From Davidsoniella eucalypti (taxonomy: Eukaryota; Ascomycota; Sordariomycetes; Microascales; Ceratocystidaceae), in the NCBI GenBank assembly GCA_004009845.1, contig RMBW01000096.1, positions 55,770 through 119,769 on the forward strand: 64,000 bases of DNA, written 5' to 3'. How positions within the stretch are numbered: the stretch's first letter is position 1; each line of letters starts with the position of its first letter. A program made the position numbers and the translations under genes. The notes under the pieces are model-generated. The model was not told where the DNA came from, searched no databases, and was given only the letters and a program-made list of their open reading frames with translations. Of the stretch, positions 11,800 through 22,918 are shown one piece after another.

Positions 11800-14700
11800 A
11801 TGCCCTCTATCGTTGCCCAGCCTGTTGCCGTGCCATGGGCTGGCTCGGCCCGGCCTGAGAGAAACCCTTCCGCCAACAGACTCAAGGACATTCGCCGAGG
11901 CCTTGTCGATGTGAGTCTGAGAGACGAGATTCTTGCCACCTTCAAGCCGGGCACTTCCAACCTTCGGCTTCCCACCCTTCTCTTGTACGACGAGCCTGGA
12001 CTTAGGCTCTTCGAAGAGGTACGTATCTTGTCCAGACATCCGTCAAAGACCTCCACCTAAAACAATGACCTAAATCTAACACACACTACAGATCACCTAC
12101 CTTGATGAGTACTATCTCACCGGTTGCGAGATCGACCTTCTTAAGCGCCACTCGGCCGAGATTGCCGGAAGGGTCCCAGATGGCTCAATGATCATTGAAC
12201 TGGGAAGTGGGTACGTGGTATCTCTAAACATCAAAGCTCCCTGGCTCCCTGGGCCTATTACTGTTGCCATCACCGTTATGCTGACCAATGCTACCTACTT
12301 ACTGCCTACAGCAACCTCAGAAAAGTACGATTGTTGTTGGAGGCCTTCGAGGCGAAGAAAAAGACTGTCGAGTATTACGCCCTCGATCTCTCGCGTCCAG
12401 AGCTTGAGAGAACCATCAGCCAACTACCGCGTTTTGACTACGTCACCGTCTGTGGTCTTTGGGGCACTTACGATGACTGCCGAGCATGGCTCAAGACTCC
12501 CAATGTTGCTGTACGGGAGAAGACCATTCTACACATGGGCTCTAGCTTGGGCAATTTTTCCCGAGCAGAGGCCACCGCCTTCCTGCGCAACTTTGCAGAG
12601 ATCTTGCGGCCTGGAGATCGCATGATGGTTGGGCTCGATTCCTGCATGGACCCTAAGAAAGTATAGTACGTATCTGCTACTTTGATGCCGGGCTCCTATC
12701 GTCTCCAACAGCCAGTCACTAACCTGTACATCTCTGTAGCCATGCATACAATGATAGCCAAGGCGTAACACACAAGTAAGTAATGATCCGCGTGCTATCC
12801 AGCCAGATCTGGTCTCTTTAGTCAGTTGATCTAACAACTGGGGCCACAGATTCATTCTCAATGGACTGAGTCATGTCAACCGTATCTTTGGCCAGGACAT
12901 CTTCAATGTGTCTGACTGGCGGGTGATCGGCGAGTACATCTATGATCACACAGGCGGGCATCACCAAGCATCGTACAGCCCCAAGAAGGACGTAATGGTT
13001 ATGGGAGCTCTGATAACACCGCGAGACCGTATCTTCGTCGAGCAAAGTCTCAAGTATTCCCACAAAGAGTCATCTAGCTTATGGCACGATGCCGGGTTCC
13101 GCCAAACAGACCTTTGGATGAAAGGCTCAATTTACGGTTAGTAACACTACATATACAATCACATGTTTAATAGCCCCCAAAAATACTGATATGCCCCTCA
13201 ATAAGCAGGTCTTCACATGGTTGAAAAGACTGGCACTCAATACAGCCCTCTTCCTTCAATCTATGCTGCAACATCAACCCCAACCATGGCCGAATGGAAC
13301 GCCCTTTGGACAACATGGGATGTACTAACCACTCAGATGCTTTCCTCGGCTCAACTGCTGGAAAAGCCAATCAAACTGAGAAACGCCTGTATCTTCTATC
13401 TTGGCCACATCCCAACATTCCTGGATATCCAGCTCACCAAGACCACTGGCACATCGCCAACACAGCCACTATACTACTACGACATCTTCGAACGAGGTAT
13501 CGACCCGGACGTGGACAACCCAGAGCACTGTCATAACCACTCCGAGATACCAGCTGAATGGCCTTCGGCACGTGACATACTCGCATACCAATCCCGAGTG
13601 CGTGATCGTCTAGCAAGTTTCTACGAACACGGCATATGTTCTATTCCAAGAGACATTGCTCGGGGCATATGGGCTAGCTTTGAGCACGAGATCATGCACA
13701 TCGAGACCTTTTTGTACATGATGCTACAGAGTGATAAGAGCCTGCCCCCGCCGTCTCGCCCCAGCCCAGACTTTGCCGCCATGGCAGAAGAAGCTCGTCG
13801 CCAAAGAGTCGACAATGAATGGCATAATGTACCTGAACAAGACGTCACCATTGGTATTGACGACCCTGACGACGGTACCGATGATGTAGCGTTTGGCTGG
13901 TAAGTGTCCAAAGACGAAACTGGTCTCTATTCACTGGTCGATAGCTAACACACCAACGTAGGGACAACGAAAAGCCTCAGCGTAGAACACATGTGAAGGC
14001 ATTCCAAGCCAAAGGCCGTGCTATAACCAACGAAGAGGTAACGTGACGCTATCACACTTGCGACGCCTCGATGTCTAACAACCATGACCACTAACTCTTT
14101 CCATACAGTATGCTCATTTCATGTGTGCCCAAGGAAAGACTGCCCTGCCGGCTTGCTGGATGGAAGTTGCTCCAGCGACGAGCTCTATCTCCGAAGTAGG
14201 CTGCAACGACTGCGATGGACTCAACAACGAGCTCTCAGTATCTTTCATAGCCAACAAGGCTGTCAGAACTGTCTATGGCCCCGTCCCATTAGAGCAAGCC
14301 TTGGACTGGCCGATATTTGCTTCCTTCATCGAGCTTGAAGAGTGTGCCAAGTTCATGGGTGGCCGTATCCCGACCTTTGCCGAGACCCGCAGCATATATT
14401 CTCATGTCAACCGCTTGAAGAAGCGCGAGGCAGAAAGAAGTATCAATCTCGTCGACGGGTAAGCTCTTCCATAGAATGCCGGTGAAATCGTCGCCGCACA
14501 GCACTAACATCTAACTAGTAACTTTGACAACATGTCTGTTTCGGGATCGTACTCGTCCACGTCGACAGACGACAGCATTGGTAACCAAGACCATCTATTC
14601 GTCGATCTCGACGGTGCAAACATTGGCTTCCGAAACTGGCACCCGGTCCCAGTCACAAACGCTGGAAACAAACTCGCCGGCCAGTCCGAGCTTGGCGGTG

Positions 14701-14994
14701 TCTGGGAATGGACGAGCACTGCTCTCCGCAGATATCCTGGCTTCGACGCTATGAAGCTCTACCCAGGATACACCGCCGACTTCTTCGATGGCAAACACAA
14801 CATTGTACAGGGCGGCTCGTGGGCAACACATCCCCGCATTGCCGGCCGCAAGTCTTTGTAAGTCGACACTCGATACGTTCCATCACCCACTCATCATAGC
14901 CGTGAGCTCATTGCTAACACTCTATAGTGTGAACTGGTACCAGTGCAACTACAAGTATGCCTGGGTTGGCGCTCGTATGGTGCGTGATATTTGA
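11800..14994 (+). CDS. Ergothioneine biosynthesis protein Egt1
   Basis: Fused enzyme that trimethylates histidine to hercynine and then joins it oxidatively to cysteine, the first two steps of ergothioneine synthesis, probably in the cytosol. Ten exons give 845 aa: 11800-12018, 12092-12210, 12312-12665, 12740-12775, 12850-13136, 13209-13899, 13962-14037, 14109-14458, 14519-14857, 14928-14994; all junctions are GT/AG and keep frame. The N-terminal third is an EgtD-like SAM methyltransferase (ELGSG near residue 110). The middle is a DinB-like iron-binding domain with the expected three histidines (LGH near 405; HEIMH near 498 and 502). The C-terminal third is a formylglycine-generating-enzyme/sulfatase-modifying domain with GGVWEW and GGSW motifs. 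Length and order fit fungal Egt1. The start was chosen because it opens the first conserved exon. It converges on gcn3; nothing looks broken. Confidence 0.95.
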
Positions 14995-15369
14995 TCCCGT
15001 CAAACACGGGAGCAACAAGACCTCGTCGAGAACAACATCTTTCAGACATGTTGACGGGAGGCAGGAAGACATGATAGGACCGAAACGCATGATAGAAGTG
15101 GTTTATCACTTGTTTAGACGATTGAACACCAAAAGGGACTATTGACGGCTAGGTTTGGCCGCAAGAACCCATTAATATTGAATGGAACGAAGGATACGGG
15201 TAATAGATAGAACGGTGTTTTTTTTTTCTTTTTTTCTTTTGAATACACAATTATACAACGCTATTTTTCTTTCTTTGCTAGATGACTCTCTAGTGATGAT
15301 ACATAAGTAGTACTATGCCAGTTTTATTCTTTTTGTTTTCTTTTTTTTTATTTCTTTTTTTTCTTTTTT
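14995..15369. other. Convergent intergenic region with long T tracts
   Basis: This 375-bp gap separates the 3' ends of egt1 and gcn3. It carries several T-rich runs broken by single C (about 15218-15240 and 15330-15370), which would be A-rich in the minus-strand transcript. It probably holds both 3' UTRs and polyadenylation signals. No gene was seen. Confidence 0.6.
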
Positions 15370-16633
15370 TCATCTGCCAGATGCAATTCCAAACTGAACC
15401 TTGTCCAGAATCATTTGTGGTGTGAGAGTTCCGTAGATCTCAATGAGTTGCTCTGTGACGTAGCTGGCGGGCTTGATGCCGTTTTCGGTAATGAGACTAG
15501 CAATGTATGTGTGATCCTACTCATTGAAGTTAGTACTCGTTTCGTTATATGTATGACTCGGAGCTTGTTCTTCATAGGTATGTCTTACCGTCCAATCTAC
15601 CGGGTTTTCCGGCTGATGGCTGCTTTGGTCTGTTGTGAAGTCAAGCAGACTCTGGGCGCAACCCAGGTCCCGATCATCCTGGTATCTTGGGAGACGACGA
15701 AGGAACTTGTGCTCTTCGGCTGCAACATAGAATGGAATGGGTGGGTTGGCGTGACGAGCCAGTCTCGCAATCTGTAACGTTCCCAGGCGTGATATGATGC
15801 CGCCATCCTGGGTCACGGCCTCGGCCCCGACAAAGACGACGTGAACTTGCCTTAGCATGTCCATGACGTGAGCCACAGCGGCACTTGGGATCTCTGCCAC
15901 TGAGATGCCCTCCGCGCGCAATCTGTTGACGATACGATCGCTCTCCTCTACTCTCCAGGCATCGCGGACATACACGACCTTGAAACGGACAGTTCCGTTG
16001 TTGCGGGTTTTAGATTCCTTGGCAGCCTTGATGAGTAGGGTCGAGACGGTCCGGGATGCGCCGTGCGTCAATACACACTGGCCATCCCTTACAAAACGCC
16101 AGCCAGCAGCAGCAATGCGGTCTCTCGCCTCGCGTGCACGCTGGGCAAACAGACTTCCATTCTGGACTAGGGCAGCATGCAGGGCATCAAAAGACACGGC
16201 AGGTCCGCCACGCACAGAGCCCTCCTGCTGCTTGAGCGACGACAACAGGAATTGCTGGAAGAGATCGGTGCCGGCCGTCAGTGGAAGCGGGTTACGGACC
16301 ACCTCTTTGAGAACATTGGAGTACTTGGTAGTGGTTTCGAGGGTCTCGTATACGGTCGACGTGCTAGAGGCGTTCAGCATGGCGATGAGAGCCTCGATGG
16401 CGGCTACAGGCTGTGTCAAGTCACGGTTCTCGGCCAGTAGACTGTTGTAGCAACTGACGATATCAAAGTCTGTGGCGGGCTCGGTGCGTAGCTGCAGAGG
16501 CACCGCGGGGTCTTTGGGCCATGTAAAACGCCGAAGCATTAGCTGACTGGCTTCGGCCATTGCTTGGCCTTGGCCTTTACAGGCAAAGGCAATGGAAGAT
16601 TGACTCACCAGTAGTAGCTTGGGCAACTTCCAT
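15370..16633 (-). CDS. GCN3: Translation initiation factor eIF2B, alpha subunit
   Basis: Regulatory alpha subunit of eIF2B, the guanine-nucleotide exchange factor for eIF2; with the beta and delta subunits it senses phosphorylated eIF2alpha in the cytosol. Three exons on the minus strand: 16633-16609 (25 nt), 16469-15589, 15516-15370, giving 350 aa. The large exon carries the helical N-terminal region (VAAIEAL, SAGTDLFQ-like LTAGTDLFQQF) and the Rossmann-like IF-2B domain (VLTHGASRTV, VFVGAEAV). The last exon restores the typical C-terminal helices (YIASLITENGI, then SYVTEQLIEIYG). An unspliced frame could start at 16626, but splicing the tiny first exon onto DFDIVSCY removes a stretch unlike the family and is preferred. 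A TGACTCA site lies 113 bp upstream of the start. It converges on egt1. Confidence 0.92.
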
Positions 16634-16745
16634 GGCTATATGAGAGACTTTGTTGTTTAATAAAGTCTGCAGTGAAGAGAATAGTGTGGTGATTGTGGTG
16701 ATAGTTTGAAGACTATACTGTGACGTTGTACCAAAACTTTAAGAG

Positions 16746-16752
16746 TGACTCA
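16746..16752. promoter_or_regulatory. TGACTCA, Gcn4/CpcA-type bZIP site upstream of gcn3
   Basis: A perfect 7-bp palindromic TGACTCA sits 113 bp upstream of the gcn3 start. TGA(C/G)TCA is the known binding site of Gcn4/CpcA, the transcription factor whose translation rises when eIF2B is inhibited. A second copy at 16601-16607 overlaps the first splice donor of gcn3. The match is exact; function is inferred. Confidence 0.5.
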
Positions 16753-17553
16753 ATCGCAAACGGTCTATGAAGTCACTGCTTATTCTAATCGAGTAGCTTC
16801 TTTTTTCCAAAAGTAGAGTCTATAACCCCTCCCCACTGTTCCTTTCCTTCTTAATTCACTTGACAACGGGATTCTGTAAGGGTCTTAGACCCTAACTGGC
16901 CAATCCAGGTACTCTAGAATTACTATGTCATTTGGACAGCTAAAATGTGTTGATCGACAGTTGTTTTACTCTTTTTTTTCCCGGTTTCTGCAGACTACCG
17001 AAAAAACTAATTACATAGTTAACTAAATTTTGCTCACTGATTCATTAGAAGAAGAGAAAGATTGGTCAAGTTTTGAACCATTAGTATGTACTATGATGGA
17101 ACATTATATATATCGATAACTACAGGAAACAGAGAAATGGTAGTAGAGTTGTAGAAACTACAAGTACACAGATAAAAGGACTTGTTTTAGACAATATCAA
17201 TGTATATCTGGTAATTAGTCGAGCTAAGAATGAAATAAAGAAACAGCCAAGTCTAAGATTAAGAAGAGAAGTACAAATACTCAGAAATAATTCAAAATGC
17301 AACTATAAACTGTGGTAAGTGTAGAATAGTAGAAATTGAAAGTAAGGTACATGCTCACTATAGTCAATGTCTGTTATACATATAGTGTTATCCAGACAAT
17401 GCACTCAACATTTTCTTAATATGTTCCCAAGTCCAATTTAACTCTAAATTCAAGAAGTAGGGACTTCTAGAAAATAACAGGCCTAAAGATGCAAAGAGTT
17501 TAGATAGAAACTGTAGTAGTAGGAGGCATAGGAAGTCTAATGATATAGGAGAA

Positions 17554-17576
17554 ACATCTTCATAGCTCCATAAGAT
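17554..17576 (+). repeat. Short interspersed unit, shortened copy
   Basis: Begins ACATCTTCATAGCTCC and ends CATAAGAT like the full copies at 52923 and 40054, but lacks one AGCTCTAT block, so the hairpin is lost. No A tail or direct repeats are evident. Probably an old, eroded copy. Confidence 0.5.
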
Positions 17577-18002
17577 ATATACTATATTAGAATGATCCTT
17601 GCATCTTGACCAAAAATCTCTTGAATGGCACTGAATTTCTACTATTCTTATCAGGTTAAATTTCCTTCAAGATGATTAGATATAAGAGAGAGGTGGTTTA
17701 ATAACTTCTAGAACAAAGTACATTACATAAGTCAAATATATTGGCAAGTACTGGCATTGAAATCCTCAAAACATCGCTGTATGTGCAGATTCAGTATCCT
17801 TGGCTCAAGTCATGCAAGGCACTCAGAACAGTTAAACATGATAGGAGTCCTTTTCAAAGCTGCACTAATGATAATTACACTATTATATGTAGGTAATCTC
17901 ATTCAAGGTTTTGGTCTCAGTAGAAGCGTGGCTCGCACATTCTGGCAGCCGCCTTCTTATCATATTGATATACCAAGTCTTCCTACTACAAAGTCCAGAG
18001 CA

Positions 18003-18040
18003 AGACATTTACCAATGCCTTCATAGATAATGGACAAGCT
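18003..18040 (+). pseudogene. Protease-like retroelement scrap (with a sister copy at 39907-39940)
   Basis: In one frame this reads KTFTNAFIDNG followed by further decayed sequence. The D-N/S-G context resembles the active site of retroelement aspartic proteases. The sequence near 39907-39940 is clearly similar (KTFISAFIDYC in the same frame), so both probably come from one repeat family. Too short for a firm call. Confidence 0.25.
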
Positions 18041-19411
18041 TACTTCCACTAGAAGGGATCCATATCTATTCAGAACACTTGATAGAGGCTCTAAAGCTTG
18101 CAGAGTAACCTAGATAAAGACAAGGATGGGATTGGCAAGATTATGAATCTCAAGCCATATTTCGAAGCTATTTATCACAGTTCAAGCACTCTAATCCAGT
18201 CGCATTGAAGAAAAGAAAAAAAAAGTTCACCTAGTTATGTAATCTTATATAATTTGTAAAGGATTAACCGTAACACTCTGATATAACACAAAATTCTTTA
18301 GGAATTACTTTTAATATTTCTCTATGTCTATCTGATAACCTTAATTCATGTCCTGTCTTGCCGAACACGCCACATTGACTTTCCTTCCTTGGTTTTGCGC
18401 CTATGTGTAGATAGCTCTATAGCAGACTCTAAGATGCCATATTCGGCTTCAAACAACCATAAGCTAAGCTCAGATGGCCTCTAAGTCTTTGCATTTGGCC
18501 CTTCGTTAGAAGGCATATCTCAGAAGATAGATCGTCTTTGGTTCTGGTTGCTGCTTGACAAAGCCCGAGGCCAACGGGAGATGTACCAGCAGGTTGTTAA
18601 TCACATCTTCCACATCACAAATGTGGGGAGAACATAATCAAGAATATAGATATAGAACATAGTGAACAATGTTCTTATCTTCTGAGTTATGGTTTGATCA
18701 TGTTGTCATGTTGCTACCTTCGGTCTCTGATTCTATCCCAGCGTTGAATTAATACAGTAAAAGTCTGAATCGGATTTTAAGTTTGAACCATATTGGACGT
18801 CACATTTGTAAGTCAACTAGTCATCCATTCCATTAGCGTATTTCCCTATTAGGGTTTCTTCTTCTTTTTCATTTTTTTTTTTCAGGCAGTATGAAATGTA
18901 TTTTGATAACAAGTAAACGAGGCTGAAGCTTATCAGAAATATCGGGCCAATTATAGAGGCCGCTTTTGTATTGTCCAGTTCCAGCCAATAAGAGAAGCCC
19001 CGGGGACCCATAAAGGACCCATAAAAAGCAAAAGACCACCGAAAATTGCGTCAAGAGATACGGAAACGAGGCTGCACTACTAAACTAAAAAAATAAAAAT
19101 CACGTAATAGACCTGGGCAGAAAGAAGACCTAGGCATTACCGTCGCTAAGAAAGCTTCAAGGGGGCTTCCTTCGGCTGGCGGTTATGCAAAGCTACCCGA
19201 AAATCGACCTCCTTGAAGCATGACTTGGAGCATGATATGAGTTGAGCTGAGTTCCTGGGCTAATTGCGGGCATAATTGTCTAGAAATTGTCTAAACTCTT
19301 TGTTTCAGTCGCATACTAAACCAAACTCTCGATATTGCCAATCATTCATTGACCCCTTTTATACCGGTAGACAGACGAACTGATTGACTGACATACATAC
19401 GTGCAGGCACT

Positions 19412-19459
19412 ATCTTTTATACCATCTTTTATACCATCTTTTATACCATCTTTTATACT
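19412..19459. repeat. 12-bp tandem repeat x4 upstream of the NECAP gene
   Basis: Four head-to-tail copies of ATCTTTTATACC (the last ends in T) finish 105 bp before the start codon at 19565. Each copy contains a TATA-like TTTTATAC, so the array may lie within the core promoter. Confidence 0.85.
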
Positions 19460-19564
19460 ATCGCACCCTGAGATCCGAACTTGCGCCTCAGCCGCCGACT
19501 ACAATATTTGGAGTGTACACAAATCGCTTGATCTAACCCTGTCTACTCCATATCTACCGTCAAA

Positions 19565-20350
19565 ATGGACATGATCGATCCCGCCACTGGCCAGCAGCTG
19601 CCTTCAGATGCAATTATCCGCGTGCTGTTCATTGCCAACACAGTCCACATCTACAACATCCCCCCTCTAGCATCGACCAAGGGCCACATGGCTGCATCCT
19701 GGACGGCAGATCCGGCCCGCCACATCTTCTCAGCGCGCCTGAGGGTCGTGGAAACATCGTACGAAAAGGCTGGCGCCGACTTTGTCAAAGTAGACGTGCT
19801 GTTGGAAGACCCGAGCTCTGGCCAGTTGTTCGCCGCCGCGCCCTACACAGCAGCTACCGTAGTTGAATCTGCTCTAGATAGCTCGCGCTTCTTTGCTGTT
19901 AGAGTTCAGGACCCGTCGGGCCGTAAGGCGATGCTCGGCGCCGGCTTCGAGGAACGCAGCGAGGCGTTTGACTTTAGTATTGCCATGCAAGACGCGCGCA
20001 AATCACTGGGCATCGATATCTTGACCGGCGCGGCAGCTACAGGCCGTGCCAAGGGTAGTTCTAGTAGCCCGGCCGGACCGGAACAACCCAAGAAGGATTA
20101 TAGCTTGAAAGCGGGCGAGACCATTACTATCAACTTGGGTGGCAAGTTTGGAAAGCGTTCGTCAAGACATACAGACTCGGCTAGCACCGGTAACAATAAC
20201 GGCGGTGGCTTCGCTGGCTTTTCACTGCCTCCGCCGCCGGGGTCGTCTTTCATGCCACCGCCTCCTAATGCTGCTGATGTGCGGAACCAACAGAAACAAG
20301 CTGCCAAAGACTTGGGTTTTGATGACGGCGAACATAACGAGTTCCTTTGA
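19565..20350 (+). CDS. NECAP-type adaptin-ear-binding endocytic protein
   Basis: Single-exon protein of 261 aa. Residues about 15-165 match the NECAP/DUF1681 PHear domain: an IRVLFIANTVHIYNIPP start, then a SWTADPARHIFSARLRVVE-like block and a GAGFEERSEAFDFSIA-like block near the domain end. The family binds adaptor complexes and regulates clathrin-coated vesicle formation at the plasma membrane. The C-terminal half is a low-complexity linker with Gly/Pro runs (SLPPPPGSS, FMPPPPN) and ends in a short acidic DDGEHNEFL tail, in the position where animal NECAPs carry ear-binding motifs. Start chosen at the first Met; a second Met follows at codon 3. The four-unit tandem repeat lies in its promoter. 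It converges on the coiled-coil gene at 20696. Confidence 0.88.
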   Translation: MDMIDPATGQQLPSDAIIRVLFIANTVHIYNIPPLASTKGHMAASWTADPARHIFSARLRVVETSYEKAGADFVKVDVLLEDPSSGQLFAAAPYTAATVVESALDSSRFFAVRVQDPSGRKAMLGAGFEERSEAFDFSIAMQDARKSLGIDILTGAAATGRAKGSSSSPAGPEQPKKDYSLKAGETITINLGGKFGKRSSRHTDSASTGNNNGGGFAGFSLPPPPGSSFMPPPPNAADVRNQQKQAAKDLGFDDGEHNEFL

Positions 20351-20695
20351 GGTGGAGTTAGCGCTAGGGTTTGGGTTAAATAGCTTTGAAATATATATCT
20401 ACATGCATATAATTTGTACACCGGGCCACTTCGCCTATAACATGTAGTAGTCATACATCACTTATGAATACTGAGGTCTTGTACATATACTAGAAGGATG
20501 ATGGCTGTGGCTTGTATTGTGAATAAGAAATTGAAAAACTATGTATAATTATGTACGCTATGTCATATGGGTATTTTTTTTTTAATTCATTGCAATCTTT
20601 GAAACAAACAAAGGTAAGAATTGCTTAGTAAGAACATTGGCAAGATAGAAGATGCAAGCCACGACTGAACATAACCTATCACGGCATAGCATTTC
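20351..20695. other. Convergent 3' intergenic region
   Basis: 345 bp between two convergent stop codons, AT-rich with a T run near 20575. Probably the two 3' UTRs; nothing else seen. Confidence 0.5.
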
Positions 20696-21628
20696 TTACA
20701 ACGCAAAGGAATCTGCAGATGGAAGAATACACATGCTTTGCCGGCGCTTCTGAAGGCTCAGAACCGAGTCTAGAGCTTCGACTAGTGACGGGATGCAAGA
20801 ATCACCCTCGGCCACGATGAAGGGGCTAGTCGGGCATGAGCTAGCCGACATTGTCTCGATACTAAGAGGAGTAGCAGCGACAAGTCCCGCGTTGGCGTCT
20901 GCCTCTTCCATGATCGAATCCCAGCACGCCTTGTCGGAATCCAGTGATGGAGTGTCTTCGCGAACCCTGAAGGTCTCGCCGGCACCAGACGCAGCTTCCA
21001 TAGCGGCGATGTTTTGGTGTGAGACTTCGAGCTGCCCTGAAAGTTGTTCGGGCTCGGCCTGGGTCTGTACGATAGGAGACACAACCATATCCATGGACGC
21101 GATAGGGCTTCCAAAGGAGCCGTTCTCGGGCTGTGTCTGACTCTGACTGGCAAGTGAAGAGCCCCAACCAGAATGGCTGGCAACAGCGGAGATGGGGCTG
21201 TACATGCGCTGCTGGTACTCCTCCTGGACAAACTGCCGGCGACGGATCTCAAGGGCAAGTTGGTTGACACGGGCCATCAAGCTGTTCTGCTGCCCAGTCG
21301 AAAACGACACTTTGTTCTGCAGCATAGTCATCTTGCGCTGTAGAGGACGCAGCTTGCGGTAAGTGCCTGAGTCGCGCTCGGCCTGAAGACTGGCGAGCTG
21401 GCGAACTAGCCTCTCAGCCCCGTGTTGTTGGGCAATGAGAGTGTTGTTGAGGTACTGCCATTCCCAGATGAGGTTCTGGTGAGAGATATGCGCTAGAGTA
21501 GCAGCTACGGCAACGGGAGAGGTGGGTGAAGAGATGGGATGTGAGCGCTTCTTGCTGCCGTGCTGCTTCTTGTGGCCTCTCAGAGAGGTTGGCGAAGTAC
21601 AAGAGGTAGAGATGGGAGTTGGAGTCAT
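20696..21628 (-). CDS. Coiled-coil protein of unknown function
   Basis: I do not recognise the family. The frame gives 310 aa from the Met at 21628; a 55-codon upstream extension to 21790 is AT-rich and unlike coding DNA, so the inner Met is preferred. Residues about 1-45 are Ser/Thr-rich and basic (RGHKKQHGSKKRSH). Residues about 45-135 are Gln/Leu/Arg-rich and predict a coiled coil (AERLVRQLASLQAER, RKLRPLQRKMTMLQNK, RVNQLALEIRRRQFVQEEYQ). The rest is Ser/Glu-rich and probably disordered until a C-terminal patch (SLVEALDSVLSLQKRRQ). The basic stretch before the coiled coil is only loosely bZIP-like and lacks the N..(A/S)..CR signature, so a transcription-factor call is not supported. No intron was needed. 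Confidence 0.7.
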   Translation of the reverse strand: MTPTPISTSCTSPTSLRGHKKQHGSKKRSHPISSPTSPVAVAATLAHISHQNLIWEWQYLNNTLIAQQHGAERLVRQLASLQAERDSGTYRKLRPLQRKMTMLQNKVSFSTGQQNSLMARVNQLALEIRRRQFVQEEYQQRMYSPISAVASHSGWGSSLASQSQTQPENGSFGSPIASMDMVVSPIVQTQAEPEQLSGQLEVSHQNIAAMEAASGAGETFRVREDTPSLDSDKACWDSIMEEADANAGLVAATPLSIETMSASSCPTSPFIVAEGDSCIPSLVEALDSVLSLQKRRQSMCILPSADSFAL

Positions 21629-22918
21629 TGTGTTGGAAGTAGAAGATAGTTGTAACTGAAGAACAATAAGGTATGGCTTGGGTAGATAGAAGAACAGAGA
21701 GTGGGATGTCTGTATGTTGCAATACGAATGATCAATGACAAGATAATGTGAAGACAGTAGAGATGATAATGATTGTAAGTTGTAACACACAGAAACGAAA
21801 CTGGAGAGCGTGGTCTAGATAATATATAGTTGCTGACTCTCTGACCATTCTTGAGCTTTTTGAGCTTTCCATGGTTGGTCAAAGGACAAGACTTTGAGCT
21901 AGTCTTCTTTGTACTGCTTGGCCACAACCTAGCACTAGCGGGAACCCAGTAGCCTGACCAAAGATAAAGAACCAAAACAGACTTCTTGGTCTCTGAGAAG
22001 TACCTGACTTTGCCTTTAGAGATCATTCTTTCGTAGTATAACATACCATAGCTGTTCAATAACATTTCTACATACACCATATACTCTATATGATGGACCG
22101 CTACTATGTGGATTTGCTTCTTAGCCCTCATACTTTTTTCTAAAATGTGCTGTGCTGTATTATCCCATGGTGTCTCCTTTCACTTGTACTCGTGCCTACG
22201 ATATATCATCCAATCGCAAACAACATGTGGCGGCAATGGCCCCAAGACATCAAGAGTACGATGTTTGAAAAGAAAAGAAAAGCATCTGTTTGATTTCATT
22301 GGCTCTCTTTACCGAACTCCAATAGGCCTTCCTATCTAGGCAAAGCCGTGAAAGAATGGAAAAACCTCGAGAGAATAATACAAGCCAAAGAAAAACGCTA
22401 GATAGGTTCGAAGTACATGTACACTATGCCTAAATAGGGCTTTCTTTATTTCAGGGCCACCGTTTTTCTTACACTTACCTACAACATTTTCTTTGATCCA
22501 AATACAGACCAATAACAAACAGGGTTCCTTGCGATGGTTTCTATTCAGAATTCAATGGAGCAAGAGCATAGAGAGCCACCATATCTGGTTGGCTCGTTAA
22601 CGTACCAAGATTCTATACAAGAGCTACATGTAGATCTAGACTCGACTAGCTCGGATATTTCTATGGTTCGATTGATCAATGGAATCGATGACACCGGTAT
22701 TTGCTCTAATAGTCTTCATTGATGCCAATTATGGAGGATTCCCGAAATAGATCATCAATGAAGTCTAATACAGAAGATTGCGTTGCAGATCATGTTATTT
22801 GTTCACTTTGTGATAGTAATACCTGACTGGATGCTATTGACAAGTGCTTCTATCAGTTCTATCTCAATAGATTATACAACTAGTCTACCGCTGATTCACA
22901 GATTGAATCCAGCATGCC
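21629..22918. other. Intergenic region, no gene seen
   Basis: About 1.3 kb, AT-rich, upstream of the coiled-coil gene and downstream of the radical-SAM pseudogene. Short open frames exist but none has family resemblance. It includes a small AAAAG-type repeat near 22250-22275. Confidence 0.5.

Larger units (their letters stand above)
16634..19564. other. AT-rich intergenic region with repeat relics
   Basis: About 2.9 kb without an intact gene. The part near 16634-16760 is presumably the gcn3 promoter, and the last few hundred bases (pyrimidine-rich, with a 12-bp tandem repeat) the NECAP promoter. Between them the DNA is AT-rich with many stops in all frames. It contains one copy of the short interspersed unit (17554-17576) and a protease-like scrap near 18003-18040. 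This looks like decayed transposon DNA. Confidence 0.55.

Noticed and set aside
15905..16450. 181-codon plus-strand frame antisense to gcn3
   Set aside because: Shadow of the conserved eIF2B alpha exon on the other strand.
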